From Dehalobacter sp. (lineage in GTDB: Bacteria > Bacillota > Desulfitobacteriia > Desulfitobacteriales > Syntrophobotulaceae): a stretch of DNA of 64,000 nt. The stretch lies in assembly GCA_023667845.1 (NCBI GenBank), contig JAMPIU010000053.1, positions 1 through 64,000 of the forward strand. The letters run 5' to 3'. Position 1 is the stretch's first letter. Each line of letters begins with the position of its first letter. The translations under genes and the position numbers were made by a program. This document shows positions 20,987 through 30,554 of this stretch, piece after piece. A model generated the notes under the pieces. The model had not been told where the DNA came from. It did not search any database and saw nothing but the letters and a program-made list of their open reading frames with translations.

Positions 20987-21123
20987 AATCTTCTTTTCCT
21001 TATTGTCAATTTACCAACAAAGACAAAACTTCATCTACATACCAGCTACATATTCTGTACAAATCAACTACAAAAATATTATAAGTATAGTTATTATATA
21101 ATTAAAGCTAGTCAAAATCAATA

Positions 21124-21576
21124 CTATTTGCTTTTTTTGATCAAAGTATTCCGGCTTATCGCTTCACCGATCCGATACAGAAGCATCCCCAGCCAGCGCA
21201 GAATGCCATAGGGAATCCGCATCATTCCGGCAATTCCGATGTAAACGCCCCGCAAAAACGCCTGGATAAGCTTTCTGATGAATTGGCTAACGTAACGGAT
21301 CAAGCGAAATAACACATCAAAAAATTTTTTAACATATCGGCTAAAAATCGCAATATAGAGCAAAAGACCCAGCAAACTTCCCAGAAACAGATAAAAACGA
21401 AATTCAAGGTAATTTGCTTTTTGCGCAAAGTAAAAAATAATTCCAAGCGCAGCAACAGAGAAAAGCAAATCTCCCAAAAACGTCTGTATCTTTGTTAGGC
21501 CCAAATGCCAGCGTAACATTCGGTAAAAATCAAAACATATCCCAACAAGTAATCCACTTAGGACAATGCTAATCAA
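21124..21576 (-). CDS. yabQ: Spore cortex biosynthesis protein YabQ
   Basis: Integral membrane protein needed for spore cortex formation in the mother cell. The 150-residue product has an N-terminal hydrophobic segment (MISIVLSGLLVGICFDFYR), two more helices (about 35-52 and 62-80), then a basic amphipathic tail ending KKSK. FDFYRMLRWHLGL is the family hallmark. It follows yabP by about 40 bases and precedes the HTH gene and divIC, matching the yabP-yabQ-divIC order of B. subtilis. Confidence 0.9.
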   Translation of the reverse strand: MISIVLSGLLVGICFDFYRMLRWHLGLTKIQTFLGDLLFSVAALGIIFYFAQKANYLEFRFYLFLGSLLGLLLYIAIFSRYVKKFFDVLFRLIRYVSQFIRKLIQAFLRGVYIGIAGMMRIPYGILRWLGMLLYRIGEAISRNTLIKKSK

Positions 21577-21618
21577 AACAGCAAACTCGCTAATCCCGAT
21601 TTCGCCCCCTTCAAAAGG

Positions 21619-21897
21619 CTATTTGAAAATTTTTTCCCATACTCCTTTGGAGGATTCTCCAGATCCACTCGCAGCATAAGTCAGCATGTCAATTTGGCCT
21701 TCAATCTCCAGCTCTGATTGTTCGAGGTTAAGATTGTTTACACCCAGGTCCCGCCCCTTAATCGTTACCCTACCTTTTGTGGTATCCAGCGTAATCTCTT
21801 TGGGGTCGAACGATTTTACCTTTTTTACCCCTGAAACCGTCAGCAGTTTTCTGTCTTTGATAACAATCTTATGCTCAATTTCCCGTTGGCCTGTCAT
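21619..21897 (-). CDS. yabP: Spore protein YabP
   Basis: Small protein required for sporulation at the coat/cortex stage in B. subtilis. The 92 residues carry the YabP/YqfC fold: REIEHKIVIKDRKLLTVSGVKKVKSFDPKEITLDTTKGRVTIKGRDL is split over residues 5-55, then NLNLEQSELEIEG. The ATG at 21897 has GGGGGG six bases upstream; the ATG two codons earlier abuts that site. The ribosome binding site lies in the 3' arm of a hairpin between rqcP and this gene. Confidence 0.92.
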   Translation of the reverse strand: MTGQREIEHKIVIKDRKLLTVSGVKKVKSFDPKEITLDTTKGRVTIKGRDLGVNNLNLEQSELEIEGQIDMLTYAASGSGESSKGVWEKIFK

Positions 21898-21903
21898 TTC
21901 CAT

Positions 21904-21950
21904 CCCCCCAAAGCCCTTTCTGAATAAATACTTATTCAGAAAGTCGGGGG
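21904..21950 (-). promoter_or_regulatory. Hairpin covering the yabP ribosome binding site
   Basis: TTTCTGAATAA (21917-21927) and TTATTCAGAAA (21932-21942) pair perfectly around a 4-base loop. Outside them CCCCC and GGGGG (21904-21909 with 21946-21950) can extend the stem, and the minus-strand G-run is the yabP ribosome binding site. No T-run follows, so control of translation or mRNA processing is more likely than termination. Confidence 0.5.
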
Positions 21951-21958
21951 TTTAGACA

Positions 21959-22222
21959 TCATTTTTTTTCATCTTTAATCAGCTGATAGAGTGTCTCAGC
22001 TTCTTCCGCCTTGGCACTTGGTGGCGTCGACAGCACCTTGACCTCAAGGATATGATTCCGCATATCAATGCAAATAATGTCTCCAGGCTTTACTTCTGCC
22101 GAAGGTTTGGCAACTCTGCCATTAACACTGACTTTTTCGCCTCCACAGACATCCTTGGCCACAGTTCTCCTTTTGATAAGCCTTGATACCTTAAGATATT
22201 TGTCCAGTCTCAAACAAAACAA
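21959..22222 (-). CDS. rqcP: RNA-binding S4 domain protein RqcP (YabO/Hsp15 family)
   Basis: The 87 residues are an S4 RNA-binding domain: MFCLRLDKYLKVSRLIKRRTVAKDVC, then GGEKVSVNGRVAKPSAEVKPGDII. In B. subtilis RqcP (YabO) binds stalled 50S subunits and helps RqcH add alanine tails in ribosome quality control. Gene order mazG-rqcP-yabP matches yabN-yabO-yabP. A terminator separates it from the HU gene upstream. Confidence 0.93.
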   Translation of the reverse strand: MFCLRLDKYLKVSRLIKRRTVAKDVCGGEKVSVNGRVAKPSAEVKPGDIICIDMRNHILEVKVLSTPPSAKAEEAETLYQLIKDEKK

Positions 22223-22244
22223 CTCCTTATTTTGAAATGCATCT

Positions 22245-22277
22245 TAAAAAACCAGGCTCAAAAAGAACCTGGTTTTT
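22245..22277 (-). terminator. Terminator of the HU gene
   Basis: On the minus strand AAAAACCAGG pairs with CCTGGTTTTT around an 11-base loop and is followed by T. It lies about 35 bases after the hup stop and just before rqcP. Confidence 0.85.
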
Positions 22278-22312
22278 CGCAATCAAGCTATGAACTTAAA
22301 AAATTCAAGAAC

Positions 22313-22585
22313 TTACTGTACTGACTCTTTTAAAGCTTTTCCTGCCTTAAAGCCAGGTACTTTGCATGCGGGAATGACAATTTCCTCTTTTGTCTGAGGA
22401 TTTCTACCGACACGCTCTTCTCTTTTCTTAACCTCAAATGTACCAAAACCAACTAATTGGACTTTCTCACCACTTGCCATTGCTTGACTGATTGTGTCAA
22501 AGACTGCGGCTACCGCTTTTTCGGCATCCTTCTTGGTGAATTCGGTCTTTTCTGCTACTGCAGCAACGAGTTCCGCTTTATTCAA
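22313..22585 (-). CDS. hup: DNA-binding protein HU
   Basis: Histone-like nucleoid protein that bends DNA. From the TTG at 22585, with GGGAGG eight bases upstream, the product has 90 residues, exactly the HU length; the longer open frame from 22600 would put the ribosome binding site inside the gene. [13 protein letters not shown], the signature [21 protein letters not shown] (in two parts) and [11 protein letters not shown] are all present. It sits between mazG and rqcP, where some Clostridia but not B. subtilis keep an HU gene. Confidence 0.95.
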   Translation of the reverse strand: MNKAELVAAVAEKTEFTKKDAEKAVAAVFDTISQAMASGEKVQLVGFGTFEVKKREERVGRNPQTKEEIVIPACKVPGFKAGKALKESVQ

Positions 22586-22669
22586 AAGTCTCCCTCCCAA
22601 TAATAAACTAATAGCCTCTATATTCGCTATGAAACTGCATTCTCCTTCTTGGAAATGCTAAAATAAACC

Positions 22670-23839
22670 TCAAACCCCAGTTTTTTCTTCACTTTTTACC
22701 ACTTCCCAGAAAAAATTCATGTTTTCCATGCTCATTCCTCCTCTGTTAGGTCCTTCCAAATCTATTTTGTGCATCATTTTATAAAATCTTTGTTGAAATT
22801 TCTTCGTCCCCTGCCGCAGGGCTTCTTCAGCGTTTATTCCGAGAAAGCGCGACAGATTAACAATAGAAAAGAGCAAATCGCCTAGTTCTTCTTCTATTCT
22901 TGGACTTTTTCCCACTTCCTTTTCAAGCTCAGCGAGCTCTTCATAGATTTTAGAAAGGGGGCCCCGGTGATCCTCCCAGTCAAAACCGGCTTTAGAAGCC
23001 TTTTTTTGAGTCTTTTCAGCGAATTGCAGCGCTGGAAGCCCTCCTGGAATATCAAAGAAATTCCTTTCCGTTTCTTTTTCCGGACTTTGGGATGTCAGCT
23101 TTTCCATTTTTTTAATTTCATCCCAGTTTACCAGAACTTCCTGGCTTGATGCTACTTCAACTGACCCAAAAACATGAGGATGCCGGCGTATCAGTTTATC
23201 CGAAATGCCCTTTATGACATCGTTCAGGCTGAATCGCCCGGATTCCTCTGCAATGCGGGAATGGAACACGACTTGTAATAATAAGTCTCCCAATTCCTCA
23301 CATAAATTATTCATATTTTTGGAATCAATTGCATCCAACACTTCATAGGCCTCTTCAATCAGGTATTTCTTCAGCGACTCATGATCCTGCTCCTTATCCC
23401 AAGGACACCCCCAAGCAGAACGCAATTCGGCCATAATTGCAGTGAGCCTTTCCAGCCGGTCACTATTTTCCCTGATCATTGTCGCCTTCAGAGTAAAAGA
23501 GGTTCCAAGCCTTTGGTAAAGTCCGGCTGTGATCCTGCCTTCCGCGATTGGGAAACCCGGCAAAGCGAGTGTTATTTGCTTCTTACCGGACACCGTCATA
23601 ACCTTTTCTGCAATCAAATCGAGTCCTGTGTCTAGGTCTAAAAGGATATTTTCCGTTTTTTCTGCTGCTGCGAATATTTCCTGGCACGGAAAACCCTCCC
23701 GAATCAGATCTGAAGCTGCCGGATGTTCGGCATTCCACAGGAATATCAGATCTGAACCTTTCAATAATTTATAGGCGGCAAGAGACAAAGAATCAAGTCC
23801 TTGGTCTCCGAGGCCCAGAATATTTAATATCGGGTTCAC
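22670..23839 (-). CDS. mazG: Nucleoside triphosphate pyrophosphohydrolase MazG with short N-terminal methylase-like domain
   Basis: Hydrolyses NTPs/dNTPs to the monophosphate and pyrophosphate (housecleaning). In the 389 residues two MazG modules are seen: the first (about 133-235) with CPWDKEQDHESLKKYLIEEAYE, EELGDLLLQVVFH and RRHPHVFG, the second (about 270-385) with EELGDLLFSIVNLSR. The N terminus (1-125) matches the tetrapyrrole methylase domain of B. subtilis YabN in its first strand (ILGLGDQGLDSLSLAAYK) but is about 100 residues shorter. A GTG start follows GGAGG. It heads the HU-rqcP-yabP side of the cluster. Confidence 0.93.
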   Translation of the reverse strand: MNPILNILGLGDQGLDSLSLAAYKLLKGSDLIFLWNAEHPAASDLIREGFPCQEIFAAAEKTENILLDLDTGLDLIAEKVMTVSGKKQITLALPGFPIAEGRITAGLYQRLGTSFTLKATMIRENSDRLERLTAIMAELRSAWGCPWDKEQDHESLKKYLIEEAYEVLDAIDSKNMNNLCEELGDLLLQVVFHSRIAEESGRFSLNDVIKGISDKLIRRHPHVFGSVEVASSQEVLVNWDEIKKMEKLTSQSPEKETERNFFDIPGGLPALQFAEKTQKKASKAGFDWEDHRGPLSKIYEELAELEKEVGKSPRIEEELGDLLFSIVNLSRFLGINAEEALRQGTKKFQQRFYKMMHKIDLEGPNRGGMSMENMNFFWEVVKSEEKTGV

Positions 23840-23879
23840 TTGCTTTCCTCCTGTTTTATATTAAGGTTGACAAGGCACT

Positions 23880-24006
23880 CGTTGCTTGTCCAATAATACT
23901 ATAAATGGCAGGAAGATCTTTGGCAAGCATCTCGGGACGCCTCCTTGGTACTTACCCCAACTGGACTTTCACCAATTAGGTAATGCGCGCTTATCTGAGC
24001 ACGCAC
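23880..24006 (-). other. Structured non-coding segment upstream of mazG
   Basis: No open frame. The minus strand starts GTGCGTGCTC and contains the hairpin AATTGG-TGAAAGT-CCAGTT, then TTGG...CCAA, and ends with GACAAG...CTTGTC just before the mazG ribosome binding site. GGTGAAAGTCC together with a GTGCG start resembles the 5' end of a bacterial group II intron, but no intron protein or domain V is present. It could be a relic, or an unrelated mazG leader RNA. Confidence 0.35.
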
Positions 24007-24010
24007 CATT

Positions 24011-24047
24011 AAGAAAAGGACTGTCAACATGCTGTTAACAGTCCTTT
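24011..24047 (-). terminator. Terminator of spoVT
   Basis: AAAGGACTGT (24015-24024) pairs with ACAGTCCTTT (24038-24047) with further AACA/TGTT pairing inside. TTTTCTT follows on the minus strand. It lies 27 bases after the spoVT stop. Confidence 0.85.
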
Positions 24048-24073
24048 CAATTTTTATTCTTTGCATTTAAACA

Positions 24074-24622
24074 TTACTGTTCCATTTGTTTGGCTAAAAA
24101 GCCCGCTGCAGTTTCAGCAAGTTTGATTTCCAAATCTCCCATCTTGATGTTCGGTTCTTTGGACATGAGTACGACTACCCCAATTGGATCACCTTCAGCA
24201 ATAATCGGTGCAATGACCTGATTTGTTGCTTTGACTTTTTCCTCTCCTTCCGTTTCTTTCAAAACAGAAGATTCTCCCGTATTGTAAATGGTTCTCCTTT
24301 CTTCCATGGCCTGCTCGGCTACAGCACCAAGAGATTTGTTTAGGTAGTCTTTCTTGGAAGCCCCTGACACCGCGATGATGACATCTCTATCTCCGATACA
24401 GGCAATGTGTCCTGTTGATTCAAATAAAGAATCCGCATATTCTTTGGCGAAGTCTCCCAACTCACCAATGGGCGAATACTTCTTTAGTATCACTTCCCCT
24501 TCTCTGTCCACAAAAATCTCCAGTGGATCTCCTTCTCTTATCCGCAAAGTCCGCCGGATTTCCTTGGGAATAACTACTCGGCCAAGATCATCTATTCTTC
24601 TGACAATTCCGGTTGCTTTCAT
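24074..24622 (-). CDS. spoVT: Stage V sporulation protein T (AbrB-type regulator)
   Basis: Forespore transcription regulator that adjusts sigma-G genes. In the 182 residues the N-terminal AbrB swapped-hairpin DNA-binding domain is clear (MKATGIVRRIDDLGRVVIPKEIRRTLRIREGDPLEI over residues 1-36), followed by a GAF-like domain (about 55-180; HIACIGDRDVIIAVSG, GDPIGVVVLMSKEP). It lies between mfd/prsA and mazG, as in B. subtilis, and ends with its own terminator. Confidence 0.96.
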   Translation of the reverse strand: MKATGIVRRIDDLGRVVIPKEIRRTLRIREGDPLEIFVDREGEVILKKYSPIGELGDFAKEYADSLFESTGHIACIGDRDVIIAVSGASKKDYLNKSLGAVAEQAMEERRTIYNTGESSVLKETEGEEKVKATNQVIAPIIAEGDPIGVVVLMSKEPNIKMGDLEIKLAETAAGFLAKQMEQ

Positions 24623-24786
24623 TAAGTTCTCCCTCCTTTTTCCAAAGCGACTAATTCAATCTTAGTATATATCTTGAACTGCTTTATTATTCATATTTTT
24701 CCATACACGCAAAAAAGAATAATCCGGGATTACCGATCTGTCTTGTGCTAAAATATTCTTGGTCTGTTGCAGACTTACGAATAAAT

Positions 24787-24827
24787 AAATAGAGGAGTAA
24801 CAAAAACTGAAGTTTTGTTACTCCCTC
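24787..24827 (-). terminator. Terminator of the PrsA-like gene
   Basis: GAGGAGTAACAAAA (24792-24805) pairs with TTTTGTTACTCCCTC (24813-24827); on the minus strand a T-rich tail (TATTTATTTATT) follows. It lies about 35 bases after the stop of the foldase gene. Confidence 0.88.
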
Positions 24828-24860
24828 TTATGGTTTGATTAGATTAAACAATCCTATTGC

Positions 24861-25805
24861 TTATTTAGCAGTTGTATCTGCCGGTTTCAATTCTTCGGCG
24901 TATTCGACTTCAGCCGCTTGTCTAAGTTCCGAATAATAGCTTGATACTTTCAGATTTTTGGCATTTTCGAGAGCATCTTCCTGAACGCTTGCTTTAACTT
25001 TTTCAAAGTCAGGCACAACAGCCTCTTTATGGTCTTCAACCAGAATGACATGGTAGCCATATTTCGTCTTAACCGGTGCTTCTGAAATGGTTCCTACCTT
25101 TTGGCTGAAAGCAGCCTCTTCAAATTCAGTCACCATTTCTCCGTGGGAAAAATAACCGAGATCCCCGCCTGAATCCTTACTGCCGGTGTCTGTAGAATAT
25201 TCCTTGGCCAGTTCGGAAAAATCTTTACCATCCTTATACTCCTGGATTACTTTATTGGCTTCCGCTTCAGTCGCAACCAAAACGTGGCTGGCCTTGACCT
25301 GTTCATCCTGTCCACCAAAATCGGAGTAATGCGATTCAAAATACTGCTGGACTTCCTGATCCGAAACTGTCACATCTTTACCAACGTAATACGAAAAAGC
25401 ATAAAAATTGGCCACTTCTTCTTCGGTCATCGCCTGTTCTTTCAGAAAACTTGCGTAATCCTGATTGGTCAGCGTACTTTTGAGCTCATCTATTTTCTTT
25501 GTAACTTCTGGATTGGTTGTATCCCATTTATTCTTCTCAACTTCCTGTCGAATTAATTCTGTCATAATAATATTTTCGAGGACGGAACTTTTGATGCTTT
25601 CCAGACTGGCCTTGCCCTCATCCGTGCTAAAGTCCATACCCTGCTTCTCATAATAGGTTTTGCTGGCATTTAACTTTTCTTCATAAGTCGTCATGGGGAT
25701 ACTTTGCTTATTCACTTTAACTGCAAATTCCTGTTTGGCGCAGCCATTGAGCATAAGCAGCGAAGCAAGCAGCATGATGATCATTGTTATTGTTATTTTT
25801 TTCAT
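24861..25805 (-). CDS. Peptidyl-prolyl isomerase lipoprotein (PrsA/SurA-type foldase)
   Basis: Extracytoplasmic parvulin foldase. The 314-residue precursor has a lipoprotein signal (KKITITMIIMLLASLLMLNGC, lipobox LNGC with Cys22 as the lipidated residue), an N-terminal SurA-like helical chaperone region (about 30-155), the parvulin domain (about 165-262: KASHVLVATEAEANKV, DLGYFSHGEMVTEFEEAAF, VKTKYGYHVILV) and a charged tail. It lies between spoVT and mfd. Such genes are often annotated prsA; clients and role in sporulation are not visible. Confidence 0.9.
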   Translation of the reverse strand: MKKITITMIIMLLASLLMLNGCAKQEFAVKVNKQSIPMTTYEEKLNASKTYYEKQGMDFSTDEGKASLESIKSSVLENIIMTELIRQEVEKNKWDTTNPEVTKKIDELKSTLTNQDYASFLKEQAMTEEEVANFYAFSYYVGKDVTVSDQEVQQYFESHYSDFGGQDEQVKASHVLVATEAEANKVIQEYKDGKDFSELAKEYSTDTGSKDSGGDLGYFSHGEMVTEFEEAAFSQKVGTISEAPVKTKYGYHVILVEDHKEAVVPDFEKVKASVQEDALENAKNLKVSSYYSELRQAAEVEYAEELKPADTTAK

Positions 25806-25868
25806 TAATCCCTATCTCCCTTTCGCTCGGATGAAGTCATTATACCAAGTTACGATTTATTAAGCAAT

Positions 25869-28800
25869 TTAAACTGTACCGGATACGGTCCTGGCAACTG
25901 CTGCCGGATGCATCACATATTCCTCTAAAATATCAAATAATTTAAATATGGCTTTAAAGATATCTTCTATACTCGAAACCCTAAGCCGCAGATTCAATTC
26001 AAGATTACCTTGTTCCCCAGCTGCAAATGACAACGGGTAAGAAAATTTTGCGGCAATACTCATCAGCTGTTCTCCGGATATTTCGGGATCAGCGGCAAAC
26101 CGCAGGGAGATATTCTGTTTATGCTGAACAACCTGTTCGAGACCCAGTTGTTTGGCTTTCATTCTTATCCTGATAATTTTAGCCAGGTTTTCAACTTCAT
26201 CGGGCGGGTTTCCAAATCTGTCCACCAGTTCATCCAGAAAGTCACTTAAGTGTTCTTCACTAGAAATGCCGAGCATTCTCTGGTAAAGCGTAGCCTTAAT
26301 CTGCTTATCCACGATATATTCATCAGGAAGGAGCGCCTTGACCTGAATATCTATGACTGGCTCAGCGACTTCTTCCACTGTTTCACCACGTAATTGCTGA
26401 ACTGCCTCTTTCAGCATCTTGACATAAAGGCTGAAGCCAATGCTTGCAAGATGCCCATGCTGCTCCCCCCCGATAAAATTGCCTGCTCCTCTTATTTCCA
26501 AATCACGCATGGCAATCTTGAAACCGGAACCAAATTCAGTGAATTCCCTGATTGTAGTCAGCCTCTTTTCTGCTTCTTCTGTCAGAATTTTTTGCGGTTG
26601 GTATAAAAAGTAGGCATACGCTTTCCGGTTTGACCTGCCCACCCTGCCCCTGAGCTGATAAAGCTGGCTCAGGCCAAATTTGTCCGCTCCATCGACAATA
26701 AGTGTATTGACGTTCGGCATATCCAAACCTGTTTCGATGATGGTAGTGCAAATTAGAATATCTTTCTCTTTTTCCAAAAAGGAAATCATTTCTTTCTCGA
26801 GTTGGGTTTCACTCATCTGCCCATGCACAACCCCACAACGGGCTTCCGGGATAATCAAATTCAGCAGTCTGACCACTCTATCCAGTGTCTCAACCCGGTT
26901 ATGGACAAAAAACACCTGGCCCCCCCTGTATAATTCTCTGCGTATTGCATCTCTTACCAGATCCGCATTAAATTCGGCAACAAATGTTTGAACAGGGAAC
27001 CTATCTTCCGGAGGCGTCATGATAACGCTCATATCTCTTAAGCCAACTAGAGACATATGCAGGGTTCTGGGAATCGGCGTAGCTGAAAGAGTTAAAACAT
27101 CCACATTGGTCTTCAGGGTTTTGATCTTTTCTTTGTGAGCAACACCAAAACGCTGCTCTTCATCGACAACAAGCAGACCCAGGTCCTTGAAGCTAACCCC
27201 TTCCGATAGGAGACGGTGGGTACCGACCACGATATCAAGCGATCCGTCCTTCAGACTCTGAATGATCTGCTTCTGTTCCTTGGCTGTGCGAAAACGGCTT
27301 AGCATTTCGATTTTTACAGGATAATCCATAAAGCGTTCTCTAAACGTATTATAATGCTGCTGGGCGAGGATGGTCGTCGGTACCATGACTGCAACCTGCT
27401 TGCCGCTGATTACCGCCTTAAATGCGGCTCTCAGAGCAACTTCAGTTTTACCGTACCCCACATCCCCGCATAGAAGCCGGTCCATCGGCCGGGACTTCAT
27501 CATATCGTTCTTGACCTCCATAATACTCTGCAACTGGTCTGGTGTTTCTTCATATGGAAAGCGGTCTTCAAACTCTTTCTGCCAGTAGCTGTCTTCCGGA
27601 TAAGCAAATCCCACAGCCCCTTCCCTTTTCGCATAAAGCTCAAGCAAATTGATGGCCATCTCTTTAACAGCACCCTGTGCCCTGGCTTTCGCCTTGTTCC
27701 ATTCATTGCCGTTCAGTTTGTTCAGCTTGGGTGTGCTTGATTCTTCTGTTCCGAGGTATTTCTGCAGCAGCTGCAGCTGATCAAGCGGCACATACAGTTT
27801 ATCTTCACCGGCATAACGAATCGCAAAATAATCCTTTTCAATACCATCGACCTCAATGGTTTCAATTCCGGTAAACTTGCCGATTCCATGGTAAAAGTGC
27901 ACAACGTAATCACCTGGTTTAAGGTCGCTGAAAGAAAGAATATCTGTTTCTTTTGGGCTTTTTTTGGGTTTTGCCTGGTGTTTTCGTTCTCTTCGGTATA
28001 TCTCTGATTCTGAAAAAATAACCATTTTGCTTACAGGCAGTTCAAAGCCTTGGTTGATCGAAAGCGGATAAATATAAACGCCGCCCTGGTTGATCGGATC
28101 TTCCATCCTGACCAGACTGGCATTAATGCTTCTGTCCTTTAACCCTTGCCCAAGCCGCTGAGATTGTTCCTCGTTCCCTGCAAAAAGTGCAATCACGTAT
28201 CCGATGGACTTCCACCGCTGGATCTCTTCCACCAGGATTGAAGTCTTACCATACCCGGCTAAAGGGCGGGCAATCATGTTCGTCACTCTTTTAGGGTCAA
28301 ACCCGGGTATTTCCCGCAATAAATTCGACAGGCCCAGCAAAGGACGCTTTCCGCTGGCGAGCAAATCTTCAAAGCTGATAAATAAATGATCGGGATTAAC
28401 AAACTCTTCTCCCTTTTCTAGGTTGTCCGTAAATTCAGTAAGACGCTGATTGGACTGAAAATCCAGCTGCTCCTTAAGCCGGAGCGGTTCATCGAGAAAT
28501 ACAAGACAATCGTGATCGAGCCATTCAAAGAAAGGAACATACTCTTCGGACAGCAGACTCAGGTAAGGATAAATGCTTTCATCAAGAATTCCCGTGTTCA
28601 GCCGGTTTTCAAGATATTCTACTTTTTTATGAAGTCTCTTAACAGCTTCTACCCGATCCAGCCGCTGTAAACGACCGACGGCTTTGCGGGCTCTGGCTTT
28701 GATTTCCCCTTTCAGATCCTGCTGCCTTTTGGTATCAATAACATACTCCTGAACAGGAACAATAAGGACCTCAGAAATACTTTCCAGCGATTTTTGGGTC

Positions 28801-29438
28801 TCCAAATCAAATACCCGGATAGAATCTACTTCCTCATCAAAAAATTCTATCCTGACAGGATCTCTGTCATGTGGTGCAATATCGAGAATCCCACCGCGCA
28901 AAGCAAACTGGCCTCTGCCCTCAATGGTTTCTTCACGTTCATAGCCGGCCTCTACCAATAAGCGCATAAGGTCAGAAACTGCATACTGTTCCCCGACCTT
29001 AAAAAGGATACAATGTATCAGCCACTTTTCCGGGCGAATTAGTTTCCTCATGATCGCCTGGACGGGCGCAACGACAATTGTTTCGCTGTCTGTTTCCCGG
29101 TTGAATGGGAGCAGGGTGCTCAGGACCCGGATTCTCTCTGCCGTAATTTCGTGACTTCTGCTGAAAACTTCAAACGGAAGCCACTCTGTTGTCGGGAAAA
29201 GCATAATATTTTTTCCCGGAAGCCATGCCTCCAGATCTCTTGCCCATTTTTGGGCTTGTTCATCTGTATAGGTGATGATCAGAGCCTGCTGCTTCAGCAA
29301 GGAGACCTGGGCTGCAAACGCAGCTTTTTCGCTGCCGGTTATTTGGTAAATCATTTGCGGGGACTCTTTTCTGCTTAAGGCAGCGCTTATTTCCCCAATA
29401 TCCAAACCTTTGTACAAAAAATCATTAATCGTAGGCAT
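25869..29438 (-). CDS. mfd: Transcription-repair coupling factor
   Basis: ATP-dependent translocase that removes stalled RNA polymerase and recruits UvrA. From the ATG at 29438, with GGAGGG eight bases upstream, it has 1189 residues; a longer open frame to 29591 lacks this support and runs into fin. The N-terminal UvrB-like domains are followed by the RNA polymerase-interaction domain with [20 protein letters not shown] (about 510-530). The RecG-like motor has [33 protein letters not shown]-like [10 protein letters not shown] and [15 protein letters not shown], and the C terminus is the D7 domain. The order pth-fin-mfd is as in B. subtilis. Confidence 0.97.
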   Translation of the reverse strand: MPTINDFLYKGLDIGEISAALSRKESPQMIYQITGSEKAAFAAQVSLLKQQALIITYTDEQAQKWARDLEAWLPGKNIMLFPTTEWLPFEVFSRSHEITAERIRVLSTLLPFNRETDSETIVVAPVQAIMRKLIRPEKWLIHCILFKVGEQYAVSDLMRLLVEAGYEREETIEGRGQFALRGGILDIAPHDRDPVRIEFFDEEVDSIRVFDLETQKSLESISEVLIVPVQEYVIDTKRQQDLKGEIKARARKAVGRLQRLDRVEAVKRLHKKVEYLENRLNTGILDESIYPYLSLLSEEYVPFFEWLDHDCLVFLDEPLRLKEQLDFQSNQRLTEFTDNLEKGEEFVNPDHLFISFEDLLASGKRPLLGLSNLLREIPGFDPKRVTNMIARPLAGYGKTSILVEEIQRWKSIGYVIALFAGNEEQSQRLGQGLKDRSINASLVRMEDPINQGGVYIYPLSINQGFELPVSKMVIFSESEIYRRERKHQAKPKKSPKETDILSFSDLKPGDYVVHFYHGIGKFTGIETIEVDGIEKDYFAIRYAGEDKLYVPLDQLQLLQKYLGTEESSTPKLNKLNGNEWNKAKARAQGAVKEMAINLLELYAKREGAVGFAYPEDSYWQKEFEDRFPYEETPDQLQSIMEVKNDMMKSRPMDRLLCGDVGYGKTEVALRAAFKAVISGKQVAVMVPTTILAQQHYNTFRERFMDYPVKIEMLSRFRTAKEQKQIIQSLKDGSLDIVVGTHRLLSEGVSFKDLGLLVVDEEQRFGVAHKEKIKTLKTNVDVLTLSATPIPRTLHMSLVGLRDMSVIMTPPEDRFPVQTFVAEFNADLVRDAIRRELYRGGQVFFVHNRVETLDRVVRLLNLIIPEARCGVVHGQMSETQLEKEMISFLEKEKDILICTTIIETGLDMPNVNTLIVDGADKFGLSQLYQLRGRVGRSNRKAYAYFLYQPQKILTEEAEKRLTTIREFTEFGSGFKIAMRDLEIRGAGNFIGGEQHGHLASIGFSLYVKMLKEAVQQLRGETVEEVAEPVIDIQVKALLPDEYIVDKQIKATLYQRMLGISSEEHLSDFLDELVDRFGNPPDEVENLAKIIRIRMKAKQLGLEQVVQHKQNISLRFAADPEISGEQLMSIAAKFSYPLSFAAGEQGNLELNLRLRVSSIEDIFKAIFKLFDILEEYVMHPAAVARTVSGTV

Positions 29439-29536
29439 CTGCTGCCCTCCTGCAAAAAGTGGCTCATTCCTTATCATATCTCTGGTCAGGATAGAAAATA
29501 CCTGTTTTCCGAGTATTCGGGTTGAGCAAACCATAT

Positions 29537-29713
29537 TTACTGATAGTACGTCACTCCGCTGATATCCAGTTCCCTCATGCATTTTGAGCAAAGTGTATAG
29601 GCAACATTGCCTTTAATTTCAATAGAAAAATCCATCCTGAGTGGCCTGGTGTCATCCATCTCCAGTTCACCAACGATGGTATCACAGCAACGGCATATTT
29701 TCAGCATATACAT
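29537..29713 (-). CDS. fin: Anti-sigma-F factor Fin family protein
   Basis: A 58-residue zinc-ribbon-like protein with paired cysteines CRCC (residues 7-10) and CSKC (about 42-45). In B. subtilis Fin (YabK) is made in the forespore, binds sigma-F and helps the switch to sigma-G. Gene order pth-fin-mfd is identical, which is the main support, since sequence identity is low outside the cysteines. The ATG at 29713 follows AGGAGGTG; an open frame upstream to 29758 would place that site within the gene. Confidence 0.85.
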   Translation of the reverse strand: MYMLKICRCCDTIVGELEMDDTRPLRMDFSIEIKGNVAYTLCSKCMRELDISGVTYYQ

Positions 29714-29779
29714 AGGATAAAACACCTCCTGAGTAATATGCTTGCCTATCCAATCCAAGGTTATACGCTTCAGCTTTAT

Positions 29780-30352
29780 TTAAAGTGACTGTTTCTCCTG
29801 GTTAAATAGATTCATGGCCTCATCCCCGTGGCCCTCTATCCACAATCCCACAGCACGCTGTGCCCTGTCCAGGGTACCATCCAACACTGCTTTTTCCTCT
29901 TTGGCAAACGTTGAGAGTACATGGTTAACCACATCAAATTCTGCCTTTGGTCTTCCAACGCCGATTTTAAGACGCCAGAAATCCTGTGACCCCAATTCCG
30001 CAATGATGGATTTCAGTCCGTTGTGTCCCCCTGCACTCCCTTTGGACCTTAATCGTATCCTGCCGAGGGGGAGATCCATATCATCATGGACCACCAATAT
30101 ATTCTGCGTATTTATTTTATAATAACTTATCAGTTCCCCAACGGCTAAACCGCTTAGATTCATATAGGTAATTGGCTTCAGAAAGAATATCCGCTCATCT
30201 TTGTTTCTTATTTCAGCCACTTTGCCGCGAAAATCATTACGGAAAGACAATCCTTCCTGAGCAGCAATTCTGTCCAATAGCATGAACCCTGCATTATGTT
30301 TTGTCTCGCTATATTTAACTCCCGGATTCCCGAGACCGATTACAGCCCTCAT
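29780..30352 (-). CDS. pth: Peptidyl-tRNA hydrolase
   Basis: Releases tRNA from peptidyl-tRNAs that drop off ribosomes; known as spoVC in B. subtilis. The 190 residues have VIGLGNPGVKYSETKHNAGFMLLD with the catalytic His (about 20), ITYMNLSGLAVGEL, the second signature LVVHDDMDLPLGRIRLRSKGSAGGHNGLKSI in parts (about 88-118), and LKIGVGRP. It is probably the first gene of the pth-fin-mfd unit, as the upstream 200 bases hold a divergent promoter region. Confidence 0.97.
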   Translation of the reverse strand: MRAVIGLGNPGVKYSETKHNAGFMLLDRIAAQEGLSFRNDFRGKVAEIRNKDERIFFLKPITYMNLSGLAVGELISYYKINTQNILVVHDDMDLPLGRIRLRSKGSAGGHNGLKSIIAELGSQDFWRLKIGVGRPKAEFDVVNHVLSTFAKEEKAVLDGTLDRAQRAVGLWIEGHGDEAMNLFNQEKQSL

Positions 30353-30554
30353 AAATTCTCCTTATCGGCATATCGTTTAAGTCCTAAGCATAAATTGAAT
30401 AGACAGAACAGCATCAATCAAGGATTAATTTTATATAGATTATTTTTTTGAAAACTTGGCTGGCGCCAAGCTTTGGCGGTAGCCTTAGTTGCACTTAGAT
30501 CTATCGGAAAGCTGTTAGCATTTTCCTGATAGACTTTAAAAAGGAGGGAATCCT

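Noticed and set aside
23900-24006. Cobalamin riboswitch, because of GGTGAAAGTCC
   Set aside because: No B12-box and no CCCGCAAC-type core nearby.
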